From Neoroseomonas marina (GTDB lineage: Bacteria > Pseudomonadota > Alphaproteobacteria > Acetobacterales > Acetobacteraceae), in the NCBI RefSeq assembly GCF_012927745.1, contig NZ_JABBKX010000010.1, positions 94,856-158,855 on the forward strand: 64,000 nt of DNA. The letters are read 5' to 3'. Below are positions 8,213 to 18,113 of this stretch, piece after piece. The notes under the pieces are model-generated. The model searched no databases and had not been told where the DNA came from. It saw only the letters and a list, made by a program, of their open reading frames with translations. The stretch's first letter is position 1. Every line of letters starts with the position of its first letter. The translations under genes were made by a program, and so were the position numbers.

Positions 8213-8851
8213 ATGGGTTACGCCATCATTGCCTGGGACGGACCTGATCCGGAGCGCCGCATGGCGGTGCGCGATCGCCACCTGGCCGTCATCACGCGCT
8301 GGGCTGCGGATGGGCGCCTCGCGCTCGGCGTGCCGCTGTTCACGCCGGAGTGGAAGGCGGCGGGATCGCTGATGGTGCTGGAGGTGCCGGACAAATCCGG
8401 TCTGGACGACTATCTCGCCGAGGAGCCCTTTGCGCGGGAGGGCGTCTGGTCGCGCTGGGCGGTGCATCCGTTCCGCATCGCGCCGCTGCCATACCAGCCG
8501 CTGCCGCAGCCCGGGACGCCGATCGCGACCAGCCGCACGCACACGGTCATCGTGGCGATGGACGGGACGGATGCGGGTGCTCCGGCGCGCCGTGCCGCGG
8601 TGCGCGAGCAGCACCTGGCGCGAGTGGTTCCGGCGGCACAGGAAGGGACGCTGGCGCTTGGCGGGGCGATCCTGGACGAGGCCGGCGCCATGCGCGGATC
8701 CATCGCGGTGACCCGCCACGCGAGCGATGCAGAGGCACGCGCGTGGATGGCGGCGGATCCGTATGTGACGGGAGGCGTCTGGCAGGATGTGGCCCTGCAC
8801 GGGACACGGTTTGCGCCGTTGCCGTACCGAGGGTTACCGGGACAAGCCTGA
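8213..8851 (+). CDS. Two-domain YciI-like protein
   Basis: A 212-residue paralogue of the preceding gene, starting at ATG 8213 behind a strong GGAGGAAG site. The first half carries IAWDGPDPERR, RDRHL and AADGRLALG; the second half (from ~residue 105) carries VAMDGTD, REQHL and AQEGTLALGG, with Glu in place of the Asp. Both halves end in a similar PLPYxxLP tail (PLPYQPLP, then PLPYRGLP), showing internal duplication. The two genes are 52 bp apart and probably co-transcribed. The gene ends 4 bp from the convergent A+T-rich insert. Confidence 0.78.
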   Translation: MGYAIIAWDGPDPERRMAVRDRHLAVITRWAADGRLALGVPLFTPEWKAAGSLMVLEVPDKSGLDDYLAEEPFAREGVWSRWAVHPFRIAPLPYQPLPQPGTPIATSRTHTVIVAMDGTDAGAPARRAAVREQHLARVVPAAQEGTLALGGAILDEAGAMRGSIAVTRHASDAEARAWMAADPYVTGGVWQDVALHGTRFAPLPYRGLPGQA

Positions 8852-8855
8852 CATG

Positions 8856-10337
8856 TCAGCGTCGGCCCAAGATTCCAGCATAGAACGCAGCAAAGCCATT
8901 ATCGGCGTAAGGGTCACTGGGACCGTAGGGAGAGGCTCCGTAAAGGATCGCATACAAGTGCGCCGAAATGATCTGTACAACGAGAAGGAACACGAGCGTC
9001 GCAAGAACTACTCGACGTCGACGCTCGGACGCCGATGGGAACCAGTTCGCCACCCGTAATGCACCGAGCCCTGCGAGTACAAAAAATAGTGGCATGAACT
9101 CTACACGATAACGGAAGCTCATGAACCAAGCGACCAGCATCAGCGTCGGCGCAAAGGTCAAGCCCGCCAGGATTGCTATCGCCCTCCCTGGCGCGACCTG
9201 CGGCAGGCTTTGACGTAGCAATGCCACACCGCCAATAGCGGCTAACACCACGGTCATGGGGTCGGTTAGGAAGAAGCTTGAAGGCGGCAATTCTAGGGCG
9301 TCAACGAGGCGACTTGCATCCTCCTGGAACAGCAAGCGTCCGTTCCAGCTTATCGCCCAGAGCGGAAGGAAGTAGTACGAGAGTCCGAGCCAGAGTCGAT
9401 CGAGGTTGAAAAGCCCGTAGCGATCCAGACGATCCAGACGATCTGGGAAAAGACGAATCTGCTCAGTTTGAGCGCGCATGTCAGCGAATGTGAACGGGTT
9501 ATCCCACCGCGCGTAATTCACACCGCCTGCGGCGAGTATAAAGAGCAGGGCTAAAGCCGCAGGAAGGAGAAAACGGACCTCCCGAATGGCGAGTAGGAAG
9601 CGCGTAAACGCTCCTGCCTGCTGACCGCCGCGTGGCTCCAGCATCAGCACGATAGTCAACAAGCCAGTCGCAAGGAGCAGTCCGATACCTGTCGTCGGAC
9701 GCGTCAGAAGGCACAAGCCGCTCAAAGCGACTAGCCAGATTAGTCTGCCCGTTGTTGCATTCGACCCGGCGCGCAAAAGCGGCCAAGCGGCCGCTACGAA
9801 CCAGGACGCGAACGCCCAGGCCCAAAGCGTAACTTCATTGTAGATATCCCAGCGCAGTGACAGAAGGATTGGAGGCCCGCTGAAGATCGCCGCCCGTACA
9901 AGAATGCCGACTAAAAAGTCGTGCGCATGACTTTCTGGAAACATCTCTGCAAGCTGTTCCACAATCTTCAATGTCCCAATGGCGGCGATGACCATTGCCG
10001 CGTAGCGCATTGGCCCTTCGACCTGCACGGTTGACAGATCAATAAACGGTAGAAGGGGCAATCGGAGTAGGGCAGGCAGAATTCCGAAATACGCATAGGT
10101 CCGACCGTCTCTATCGAATCCTTCGTAAAGTATCGAATTTGGATCTACGTCGAATCTACCTTGTAGTATATTGATCGCCATACTGTTTAAAGCGAGTCCA
10201 AGATTTGATGTGGACATAATACTAATTTCTCTTCGAGCGATCATGATCAATAATGCAAAATGGAATGCTGAGAGCAAGATGAGTTCTGGGCGGATTACGC
10301 GGCGGCGGATCGGTCTTGGGTGGTGGTTGAGTTTCAT
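8856..10337 (-). CDS. Polytopic membrane protein, possible GT-C type glycosyltransferase
   Basis: A 493-residue integral membrane protein with about 10-12 hydrophobic segments. A large extramembrane stretch after the first helix (residues ~50-90, with GFDRDGRTYAYFGILPALLRLP) and RWDxYNEV near residue 162 recall GT-C/dolichyl-phosphate-mannose-using proteins, where the first large loop holds catalytic Asp/Glu. A defined Pfam family is not recognised. Codon use is markedly more A+T-rich than the surrounding genes. It is divergent from the glycosyltransferase fusion across a 108-bp A+T-rich gap. A short DNA repeat near 9420-9442 encodes the run DRLDRLDR. Confidence 0.7.
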   Translation of the reverse strand: MKLNHHPRPIRRRVIRPELILLSAFHFALLIMIARREISIMSTSNLGLALNSMAINILQGRFDVDPNSILYEGFDRDGRTYAYFGILPALLRLPLLPFIDLSTVQVEGPMRYAAMVIAAIGTLKIVEQLAEMFPESHAHDFLVGILVRAAIFSGPPILLSLRWDIYNEVTLWAWAFASWFVAAAWPLLRAGSNATTGRLIWLVALSGLCLLTRPTTGIGLLLATGLLTIVLMLEPRGGQQAGAFTRFLLAIREVRFLLPAALALLFILAAGGVNYARWDNPFTFADMRAQTEQIRLFPDRLDRLDRYGLFNLDRLWLGLSYYFLPLWAISWNGRLLFQEDASRLVDALELPPSSFFLTDPMTVVLAAIGGVALLRQSLPQVAPGRAIAILAGLTFAPTLMLVAWFMSFRYRVEFMPLFFVLAGLGALRVANWFPSASERRRRVVLATLVFLLVVQIISAHLYAILYGASPYGPSDPYADNGFAAFYAGILGRR

Positions 10338-10445
10338 CGCGAGAATCTCGTAAAAAGGTGCTTCATGCCCATTGTGTATCGAAAATAAGCTGAGTTAAAA
10401 TATTATTGAAGCGCTGATTTTGGCGCATACTGGAGGGTCGGCCCC

Positions 10446-12029
10446 ATGCGCCCCTTCGAGGGTGGCGAAGCAGAGATGCTGGATTTAAGCGATGCGCCGG
10501 CCGTTCACGAGGTGGCGGTTACGCGCCGGTTGCTCGTGTTGATCGTTGCGTACGAGGCGGAGGCGACAGTTGCGTCCGTCATCGCTCGTATCCCCGCAGT
10601 TGTGCCGGGGGTCAATGTTTCCATCCTAGTTCTGGACGATGGGAGCTTGGATCAAACTTTCGAGGCCGCATGCGCTGCGTCCACGCCGCATCCGGTCCAC
10701 GTGCTTCGTAATCCGGTGAACCAGGGCTACGGCGGAAACCAAAAAATCGGTTACCAGTTTGCCGTGGCCAATGGCTTCGACATCGTGGCGTTAATCCATG
10801 GGGACGGGCAGTACGGTCCGGAACACCTGCCTCGCTTGATCGCTCCTCTGTTGGCTGGTGAGGCCGAGGCGGTTCTCGGGAGCCGCATGATGGATCGTCG
10901 TGGCGCTCTAAGGGGGGGGATGCCGCTCTACAAGTTTCTGGGTAATCGGATACTAACTGAAATACAAAACGGAATTACTGGAGCGAAATTACATGAATAC
11001 CACACGGGATACAGAATATACTCAGTTGAAATTCTGAAGAAATTACCCTTTCATAGAAACACTAATAATTTTCATTTTGATACTGAGATTATTTTGCAGC
11101 TTATGTCATTGAGCGCACGAATTACCGAACTTTCCATTCCGACATATTACGGCAATGAGGTATGCCGTGTGAACGGTCTTACTTACGCGGCCAAGGTAGT
11201 TGCCACCACGTTACGCTGGCGTATGCGTGCGAGCGGCCTGTTGCAAGACTCGAAATATCCCTTCGCGGCGGGCCCCGCAGTCTACCAGCCCAAACTTGAC
11301 TTCCCTAGTACGCATAGTTGGGTTGTCGATGCCGTGCCGCATGGCAGCACAGTCTTCGATATCGGCTGTTCAGATGGGCATGTTGCCGCGAGCCTTGCAG
11401 CCAAAGGTTGCCGCGTGATTGGCGTCGATCAAGTACCTCCGGCTGATCCGCGCCCCTTTGCGCGATTTCTGATGCATGATCTGGAGCATGGGCTTCCTGA
11501 TCCCGAAGAGCGAATCGATTACATACTAGCACTCGATGTTATCGAGCATTTGCGAGTTCCTGAACGACTGCTCGAGGAAATTCATGTCATCTCAAGCCGC
11601 AATCGTGGCGCACGCTTGATTATCTCCACCGGGAATGTCGCATTCTTCATAGTTCGTTTTATGCTTCTGTTTGGAAAATTTAACTATGGCGTTCGTGGAA
11701 TCCTAGATTTTACTCATACGAGATTATTCACTTTCGCCTCGTTGTCGCGCGCCTTGCGAGATAGTGCCTTCAGCGTGGAGCGCACCGTGGGCATCCCCGC
11801 TCCCTTTCCGCTTGCCTTAGGGCGCAACCGAATCGCTCGCGCGTTGCTTTGGCTGAACCAGGGGCTCATCCGGATTTCACGAGGTCTATTCGCATTCCAG
11901 ATGCTGATGGTGTGCCGGCCTGTACCGTCGCTCGACTGGTTACTTGAGGATGCGGTAAAGGAGGCTCTAAAGCGCACTTCCGCCTCCGTGCCCGCAGCCA
12001 CGGAGGAGGTCAGTACTGGGCGCGCCTAG
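10446..12029 (+). CDS. Bifunctional family-2 glycosyltransferase / SAM methyltransferase
   Basis: A 527-residue fusion. Residues ~28-265 form a GT2 domain of the dolichyl-phosphate/undecaprenyl-phosphate sugar transferase type: LVLDDGS with DDG at 64-66, HGDGQYG with D120, and GSRMMDRRG near 145-153. Residues ~295-450 form a class I methyltransferase: VFDIGCSDGHV (303-313) for S-adenosylmethionine and LDVIEHL (363-369), then DFTHTRLF (421-428). A GGAGGG site precedes ATG 10446. It likely transfers a sugar to a lipid carrier and methylates a lipid or sugar product. The DNA is A+T-rich, especially 10941-11105. Confidence 0.88.
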   Translation: MRPFEGGEAEMLDLSDAPAVHEVAVTRRLLVLIVAYEAEATVASVIARIPAVVPGVNVSILVLDDGSLDQTFEAACAASTPHPVHVLRNPVNQGYGGNQKIGYQFAVANGFDIVALIHGDGQYGPEHLPRLIAPLLAGEAEAVLGSRMMDRRGALRGGMPLYKFLGNRILTEIQNGITGAKLHEYHTGYRIYSVEILKKLPFHRNTNNFHFDTEIILQLMSLSARITELSIPTYYGNEVCRVNGLTYAAKVVATTLRWRMRASGLLQDSKYPFAAGPAVYQPKLDFPSTHSWVVDAVPHGSTVFDIGCSDGHVAASLAAKGCRVIGVDQVPPADPRPFARFLMHDLEHGLPDPEERIDYILALDVIEHLRVPERLLEEIHVISSRNRGARLIISTGNVAFFIVRFMLLFGKFNYGVRGILDFTHTRLFTFASLSRALRDSAFSVERTVGIPAPFPLALGRNRIARALLWLNQGLIRISRGLFAFQMLMVCRPVPSLDWLLEDAVKEALKRTSASVPAATEEVSTGRA

Positions 12030-12043
12030 TTGCCGAGGCAGTC

Positions 12044-12694
<651 letters not shown>

Positions 12695-12709
12695 GGACGT
12701 TCTCCTCGG

Positions 12710-13447
12710 TCAGCGCGGCAGGTGGTCGGGGCCGGCGGCAGGCGCGGCATGCTTGCGCACCGTGCGCTGCTCGATCCGCTTCTCGTAGCCGGCGGGGCAG
12801 GCGATCATCCGCTTCACGAAGATCCCCGGCGTGTGGATGTGGTCGGCATCGATCTCGCCGGCGCGGACCAGGTGCTCGACCTGCGCGACCGTCACCTTCG
12901 CCGCCGTCGCCATCATCGGATTGAAGTTCCGCGCCGTCTTCCGATAGACGAGGTTGCCTTCGGCATCGCCCATGTAGGCGTGGACGATGGCGAGGTCGGC
13001 GAAGATGCCGCGCTCCATGACGTAGGTCTCGCCGTCGAACTCGCGGGTCTCCTTGCCCTTCGCGACCTCGGTGCCGACGCCGGTCTTGGTGAAGAAGGCC
13101 GGGATACCCGCGCCGCCGGCGCGGATGCGCTCGGCCAGCGTGCCCTGCGGGTTGAACTCGATCTCGAGCTCCCCGGCCAGGTACTGGCGGGCGAACTCCG
13201 CATTCTCGCCGACATAGGAGGAGATCATCTTGCGGATCTGCCGCGTCTTGAGCAGCAGGCCGAGCCCTGCGTCGTCGATGCCGGCATTGTTCGACACGAC
13301 GGTGAGGTCCTTCACCCCCGATTCGCGGATCGCCTCGATCAGCAGGGAGGGGATGCCGCAGAGGCCGAAGCCGCCGGAATGGATGACCATGCCGTCGCGC
13401 AGGACGCCGGCCAGTGCTGCCTTGGCGTCTGGATAGACCTTGCCCAT
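12710..13447 (-). CDS. scoA: 3-oxoacid CoA-transferase subunit A
   Basis: A 245-residue alpha subunit. The CoA-binding GGFGLCGIP loop is at residues 25-33, and VSNNAGIDDAGLG follows. Length and motifs match ScoA/AtoD-type subunits. It is the first gene of the scoAB pair; the ATG at 13447 is preceded by a GGGGAG-like site. The tRNA-Ala gene lies 122 bp away on the opposite strand. Confidence 0.96.
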   Translation of the reverse strand: MGKVYPDAKAALAGVLRDGMVIHSGGFGLCGIPSLLIEAIRESGVKDLTVVSNNAGIDDAGLGLLLKTRQIRKMISSYVGENAEFARQYLAGELEIEFNPQGTLAERIRAGGAGIPAFFTKTGVGTEVAKGKETREFDGETYVMERGIFADLAIVHAYMGDAEGNLVYRKTARNFNPMMATAAKVTVAQVEHLVRAGEIDADHIHTPGIFVKRMIACPAGYEKRIEQRTVRKHAAPAAGPDHLPR

Positions 13448-13524
13448 GGGTACTCCCCGATCACGAGCCGTGAGGGCTTCTCCCTACCGTCCCGCGCGCC
13501 GCGCCGAAAGGGGTTCGTGCCCCC

Positions 13525-13553
13525 TTGCAGGGTTCCGCGGCGGGGGTTATACG
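13525..13553 (+). promoter_or_regulatory. Sigma-70-type promoter of tRNA-Ala
   Basis: TTGCAG (13525-13530) and TATACG (13548-13553) are separated by 17 bp and the -10 box ends 16 bp before the tRNA. Spacing and position fit a housekeeping promoter driving the tRNA. Confidence 0.65.
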
Positions 13554-13569
13554 GCGCGCCTCTTCCCGG

Positions 13570-13645
<76 letters not shown>

Positions 13646-13652
13646 CCCCACC

Positions 13653-13691
13653 AAGGGCGCCGCGCCGCAAGGCCGGCGCCCTTCGTGTTTT
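13653..13691 (+). terminator. Terminator after tRNA-Ala
   Basis: A perfect 10-bp stem (13653-13662 with 13674-13683), an 11-nt loop and a tail CGTGTTTT ending at 13691. It begins 7 bp after the tRNA 3' end. Read from the other strand, it also lies just after the stop of the convergent 123-residue gene. Confidence 0.75.
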
Positions 13692-14062
13692 CAGGCGATG
13701 CCCACCACGCGGTAGGCAAAGGCAGCCCCGTCGGGTTCCGTCACGGTCACATGTTCGCCCGGGCGGACCGGCTCCGCACCGCAGTCGAACTGCGTCTCCG
13801 GGGCGTCGGGGCCCTCGGCGACGCGCCCGTAGAAGCGAATCGACCAGCCGTGATCGGGATCGTGCTGCACGTCGCCTGCTTCGGGCTCCGCGCCCGGGAC
13901 GATGCGCCGTGCCCGCCAGGGCTCCGGGTCAGCCGCCCAGGCAGCCGCGTCCGGATGGCCAGCGGCATCGAGCGCCAACTCGATCTCGTAGCGGTGTTCC
14001 GGGCTGCCTTCGGGGAAGCCGGGGCCGGCGGCGAGCGCGAGAAGGACCGTGATGGTCGCCAT
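13691..14062 (-). CDS. Small hypothetical protein downstream of kup
   Basis: A 123-residue protein starting at ATG 14062, two bases after the kup stop, so translation is probably coupled. The first residues (MATITVLLALAAGPGFPEG) look like a weak signal or a short hydrophobic strand, followed by HRYEIELALDAAGHPDAAAW and several PxPW/DPDHGW segments. I recognise no family. An upstream in-frame ATG lies inside kup and is unlikely to be used. Confidence 0.55.
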   Translation of the reverse strand: MATITVLLALAAGPGFPEGSPEHRYEIELALDAAGHPDAAAWAADPEPWRARRIVPGAEPEAGDVQHDPDHGWSIRFYGRVAEGPDAPETQFDCGAEPVRPGEHVTVTEPDGAAFAYRVVGIA

Positions 14063-14064
14063 GC

Positions 14065-15963
14065 TCAGATCGCCACCCGCACGCCGAGCTCCACGACGCG
14101 ATCGGACGGGATTCGGAAGAACTCGGTCGCGGGGACCGCGTTGCGGGACATGATGGTGAAGAGCCACTGCCGCCAATGCGACATCTTGGGCACCGCGGCG
14201 GCGACGACGGTCTCGCGCCCCAGGAAGTAGGAGGTCTGCATCGGCTCGAAGGCGATGCCGATGTCGCGCAGCGACTCGAGCTCCTTCGGGATGTTCGGGC
14301 TTTCCTGAAAGCCGTAGCGGAGCGAGACCCGGTGGATGTCCGGGGCGAGCTCCTCGACCGTCCGCCGGCGTTCGGGCGGCACGACCGGAATGCCCTCATT
14401 GGTCACCGTCACGAACAGTACGCGCTCGTGCAGCACCTTGTTGTGCTTGAGGTTGTGCAACAGGGCGCCGGGCAGGAAATCGGCCTGGCTGGTCATGAAC
14501 ACGGCCATGCCCGGTACCCGCACGGTGCGGGACTGCGGCAGGCGCGCGATGAAGGATTTGAGCGGCAGCCCGTCCTGGCGGAACCGGGCGAACAGCAACT
14601 CGCGGCCGCGGTGCCACGTCGTCATCATGGCGAAGAGGGCGGCGCCCAGCACCAGCGGCACGTAGCCGCCCTGCGGGATCTTCAGCACGTTCGACAGGAA
14701 GAACAGCAGGTCGAGCAGCAGCAGCGGTCCGAACACCCCGATCACCAGCGGCCACGCCCAGCCGAACTGCCGGCGGAACACCAGCAGCGCCAGGCAGGAC
14801 GTGCAGACGAAGGTGCCGGTGACGGCGATGCCGTAGGCGGCGGCGAGGTTGTCCGAGTTGTGGAAGGACAGCACCAGGATCACCACGCCGATCAGCAGCA
14901 GGATGTTCACCTGCGGCATGTAGATCTGCCCTTCCTCGGTCTCGCTGGTGTGCTTCACCTCGAGCCGCGGGATGAAACCAAGCTGCACGCACTGCCGGGC
15001 GATGGTGTAGGCCCCCGAGATCATCGCCTGGCTCGCGATGATGGTCGCTGCGGTCGCCAGGATGACCATCGGCAGGCGGAACCATTCCGGGGCAAGGAGG
15101 TAGAAGGGGTTTTCCAGCGCCTCCGGGACGCGCAGGACCAGGGCGCCCTGGCCGAGGTAGTTCAGCGTCAGCGACGGCAGCACCAGCCAAAGCCAAGCCC
15201 AGCGAATCGGGCGGCGACCGAAATGGCCCATGTCCGCATAGAGCGCCTCTGCCCCGGTCACCGCCAGGACGACCGAACCGAAGGCGATGAAGGCGGCGAA
15301 CCGGTAGGCGAGGCAGAACTGGATCGCGTAGTGCGGCGACAGCGCTGCCAGCACGGACGGGTTTTGGACGATCTCGACGATGCCGAGGATGCCCAACGCG
15401 CCGAACCAGGCCGCGCAGACCGGACCGAAGATGGCGCCGATGCTGCCCGTACCGCGGAACTGGACGAGGAAAAGCGCCAACAGGATGATCACCGCAATCG
15501 GGATGACCATGTGATCGAAGGCGTCCGAGACGACCTTCAGACCCTCCACCGCCGACAGCACCGAGATGGCCGGCGTGATGATGCCGTCGCCGAAGAACAG
15601 GCAGGCGCCGCTGATCCCGACCAGCGCGACGAACCACTTCGCGCGTTCGCCTTCAACCGTTCGCTGCGCCAGCGCCATCAAGGCGAGGATGCCGCCTTCG
15701 CCGCGGTTGTCCGCCTGCAGGATGAAGACGACGTACTTCACCGTGACGGTGAGGATCAGCGCCCAGATGATGAGGCTGAGGACGCCGAGGATCTCCCAGC
15801 GCTCAAGCCCGTCACTGCTGAAATGGAGGAGCGCCGCGCGGAGTGCGTAGAGCGGCGAGGTGCCGATGTCCCCGTAGACGACGCCAAGGACCCCGAGGAT
15901 GAGGGCCGGGGTGAGCGCCTGGCGTGCTGGGGACTGAGCCTGGTCGGCGGCGGGAGCGGTCAC
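14065..15963 (-). CDS. kup: Kup-family potassium uptake transporter
   Basis: About 632 residues if translation begins at GTG 15963; an in-frame ATG at 16026 would add 21 basic residues that do not match the family. The signature [15 protein letters not shown] sits just before helix 1, followed by 12 membrane segments and a soluble C-terminal third (after ~residue 440). Kup proteins import K+ with H+ symport. The end [18 protein letters not shown] is the usual C-terminus. It is followed immediately by a 123-residue gene and preceded by the aap operon on the same strand, 132 bp away. Confidence 0.95.
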   Translation of the reverse strand: MTAPAADQAQSPARQALTPALILGVLGVVYGDIGTSPLYALRAALLHFSSDGLERWEILGVLSLIIWALILTVTVKYVVFILQADNRGEGGILALMALAQRTVEGERAKWFVALVGISGACLFFGDGIITPAISVLSAVEGLKVVSDAFDHMVIPIAVIILLALFLVQFRGTGSIGAIFGPVCAAWFGALGILGIVEIVQNPSVLAALSPHYAIQFCLAYRFAAFIAFGSVVLAVTGAEALYADMGHFGRRPIRWAWLWLVLPSLTLNYLGQGALVLRVPEALENPFYLLAPEWFRLPMVILATAATIIASQAMISGAYTIARQCVQLGFIPRLEVKHTSETEEGQIYMPQVNILLLIGVVILVLSFHNSDNLAAAYGIAVTGTFVCTSCLALLVFRRQFGWAWPLVIGVFGPLLLLDLLFFLSNVLKIPQGGYVPLVLGAALFAMMTTWHRGRELLFARFRQDGLPLKSFIARLPQSRTVRVPGMAVFMTSQADFLPGALLHNLKHNKVLHERVLFVTVTNEGIPVVPPERRRTVEELAPDIHRVSLRYGFQESPNIPKELESLRDIGIAFEPMQTSYFLGRETVVAAAVPKMSHWRQWLFTIMSRNAVPATEFFRIPSDRVVELGVRVAI

Positions 15964-16095
15964 TCGGGGCCTCGCGGCGGTGCAAAATCGGCGCGATTGA
16001 TAGACACACCGGCACCGCCGCCGCAATCCTGCCGCAAAGAGGCCGGTGCGCCGCCGGTACGAAGGCGGCGGGCCCCGTGCCCGCCGTCTCGGCCT

Positions 16096-16893
16096 TCAGT
16101 GACCCCGGAGGATCTGGCTCAGGAAGAGCTTCAGGCGCTCCGTCTTCGGATCGTTGAAGACGGCGTCCGGCGTGCCGGATTCCACCACCTCGCCGCGGTC
16201 CATGAACACGACGCGATCGGCCACCTGCCGGGCAAAGCCCATTTCGTGGGTCACGCAGATCATGGTCATGCCTTCGGCCGCCAGCATGACCATGGTGTCG
16301 AGCACCTCCTTGATCATTTCGGGGTCGAGCGCGGAGGTCGGTTCGTCGAACAGCATGATCTTGGGCTTCATGCAGAGCGCGCGCGCGATGGCCACGCGCT
16401 GCTGCTGACCGCCCGAGAGCTGCCCGGGGTACTTCTTTGCCTGCTCCGGGATGCGCACCCGGGTCAGGTACTCCATGGCGAGTTCCTCGGCCTGCTTCTT
16501 CGGCATCTTCCGCACCCAGATCGGCGCCAGGGTGCAGTTCTCGAGGATGGTGAGGTGCGGGAACAGGTTGAAGGACTGGAACACCATCCCGACGTCGCGC
16601 CGGATGGCGTCCAGCGCGCGGACATCGTCCGACAACTCGATCCCGTCGACCAGGATCTTGCCTTCCTGGTGCGTTTCCAGCCGGTTGATGCAGCGGATCA
16701 TGGTGGATTTGCCCGAACCCGAAGGCCCGCAGACCACCACGCGTTCACCGGTGGCGACCTGCAGGTCCACGTCGCGGAGGACGTGCAGGGCGCCGAACCA
16801 CTTGTTCACCTTGTCGAGCACGATCGCCGGCGGGGCGTCGGTGCGCATGGCGGAAGCGACATGGACTTCCGTCGTTTCGATGGCTGCACTCAT
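16096..16893 (-). CDS. aapP: General L-amino acid ABC transporter ATP-binding protein
   Basis: A 265-residue ATPase. Walker [10 protein letters not shown] is at 56-64, the ABC signature LSGGQ at 159-163, and Walker B LFDEP at 181-185, with the switch histidine in [15 protein letters not shown]. It is the cytoplasmic energy subunit of the AapJQMP broad-range amino acid uptake system, of which it is the last gene. The N-terminus is about 20 residues longer than other AapP proteins, and a start at an internal ATG (residue 16) is possible. Confidence 0.96.
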   Translation of the reverse strand: MSAAIETTEVHVASAMRTDAPPAIVLDKVNKWFGALHVLRDVDLQVATGERVVVCGPSGSGKSTMIRCINRLETHQEGKILVDGIELSDDVRALDAIRRDVGMVFQSFNLFPHLTILENCTLAPIWVRKMPKKQAEELAMEYLTRVRIPEQAKKYPGQLSGGQQQRVAIARALCMKPKIMLFDEPTSALDPEMIKEVLDTMVMLAAEGMTMICVTHEMGFARQVADRVVFMDRGEVVESGTPDAVFNDPKTERLKLFLSQILRGH

Positions 16894-16960
16894 GCGGTCA
16901 CGTGTCCCAGATCGTTGAATGTTGCGCCCGTCGGGCGGATGTCCTTCGGCATGTCGGGTC

Positions 16961-18103
16961 TCACCGGCGGCGGTGGCGGTTGAGTTCCGCCTCCAGCCCC
17001 TGGCTGTACTTCGACATGGCGAAGCAGAAGCAGAGGTAGATGAGGCCGACGAAGACGTAGACCTCGACGCCGAAGCCCTGCCAGGAGGGTTCGACGATCG
17101 CGGTCTTGCCCGCGGTCAGCAGATCGAAGATGCCGATGATCAGCACCAGCGAGGTGTCCTTGAAGAAGCCGATGAAGGTGTTGACCAGCGGCGGGATCAC
17201 CAGCCGCAGCGCCTGCGGCAGGATGATGAGGCCGGTCTTCTGCCAGTAGGACAGGCCCATGGCCTCGGCGGCCTCGTACTGGCCCTTCGGCAGCGCCTGC
17301 AGGCCGCCGCGCACCACTTCGGCGAGGTAGGCGCCGGCGAACAGCGTGATGGCGATCTGCGCGCGCAGCAGCTTGTCGATGTTCATCCCTTCCGGGAGGA
17401 AGAGCGGGAACATCACGGAGGCCATGAAGAGCAGGGAGATCAGCGGCACGCCGCGGATCAGCTCGACATAGAGGACGCACAGCACCTTGATCGCCGGCAG
17501 GTTCGACCGCCGCCCCAGCGCCACAAGGATCGACAGCGGGAAGGCGAGGGCGAGCCCGAAGGTCGCGAGGATCAAGGTGATCGGCAGGCCACCCCAACGC
17601 TCCTGCGGGACATAGGGCAGGCCGAGGATGCCGCCCCACATCAGGATTCCGATCGTGGTCAGCGTGCCGATCCAGATCGGGATGAGCGTCCAGTTCCAGA
17701 AGCGCCGCATCGAGGAGACGATGTAGAGCCCGATGAACAGCAGGCAGACGATGGCCGGGCGCCAATGCTGCTCGTAGGGGTAGGTGCCGAAGAGCATGAA
17801 GCGGTGCTTTTCGGTCACCACGGCCCAGCATGCCCCCGACCCCTGGAGGTCGCGACAGGCCTGGGTCTGCGCCACGCCGGTCGGCGAGACGGGCACCGAC
17901 CAGATGGCGTTGATGAAGGCCCAGTCCACGAAGCCGATGACAGCGCGGACGATCAGGTAGCCCAGCGCCAGCGTGACGGCCGTGGACAGCCAGCCGGAGA
18001 ACAGGTTGGTCCGGAGCCAGGCGATCGGGCCCACCGCGGTGAGCGGGGCGCTCCGCGGCTCGCTCGATGACATGGCGGGTGTGTTGGCGGTGATGTCGCT
18101 CAC
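16961..18103 (-). CDS. aapM: General L-amino acid ABC transporter permease AapM
   Basis: A 380-residue membrane permease with an N-terminal cluster of helices and a central periplasmic insertion, then the HEAT-type permease domain with the EAA-like loop [24 protein letters not shown] near residue 300. The length matches rhizobial AapM (about 384). It is 10 bp downstream of aapQ and 67 bp upstream of aapP. Confidence 0.95.
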   Translation of the reverse strand: MSDITANTPAMSSSEPRSAPLTAVGPIAWLRTNLFSGWLSTAVTLALGYLIVRAVIGFVDWAFINAIWSVPVSPTGVAQTQACRDLQGSGACWAVVTEKHRFMLFGTYPYEQHWRPAIVCLLFIGLYIVSSMRRFWNWTLIPIWIGTLTTIGILMWGGILGLPYVPQERWGGLPITLILATFGLALAFPLSILVALGRRSNLPAIKVLCVLYVELIRGVPLISLLFMASVMFPLFLPEGMNIDKLLRAQIAITLFAGAYLAEVVRGGLQALPKGQYEAAEAMGLSYWQKTGLIILPQALRLVIPPLVNTFIGFFKDTSLVLIIGIFDLLTAGKTAIVEPSWQGFGVEVYVFVGLIYLCFCFAMSKYSQGLEAELNRHRRR

Positions 18104-18113
18104 GGCCGGGCCC

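Larger units (their letters stand above)
8856..12029. other. A+T-rich two-gene insert, probable horizontal acquisition
   Basis: The stretch holding the polytopic membrane protein and the glycosyltransferase fusion is far lower in GC than its neighbours. By direct count, 10941-11100 has 52 G/C in 160 bases (about 33%), while flanking genes look close to 70%. Its edges coincide with gene ends: 4 bp after the YciI pair on the left and 14 bp before scoB on the right. No integrase, transposase or direct repeat is visible at the edges, so the mechanism of entry is unknown. Confidence 0.7.

Noticed and set aside
9421..9444. Short tandem repeat of about 9 bp
   Set aside because: Lies in frame inside the membrane protein gene and encodes DRLDRLDR; no evidence of regulatory role.
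16066..16086. 7-bp hairpin between aapP and kup
   Set aside because: Short stem, no T-run, and GC-rich background makes such dyads common.
14176..16983. Very long open frame on the plus strand opposite kup and aapP
   Set aside because: It is antisense to two clear genes, rich in Arg/Gly/Glu/His with no motif, and arises from the high GC content.
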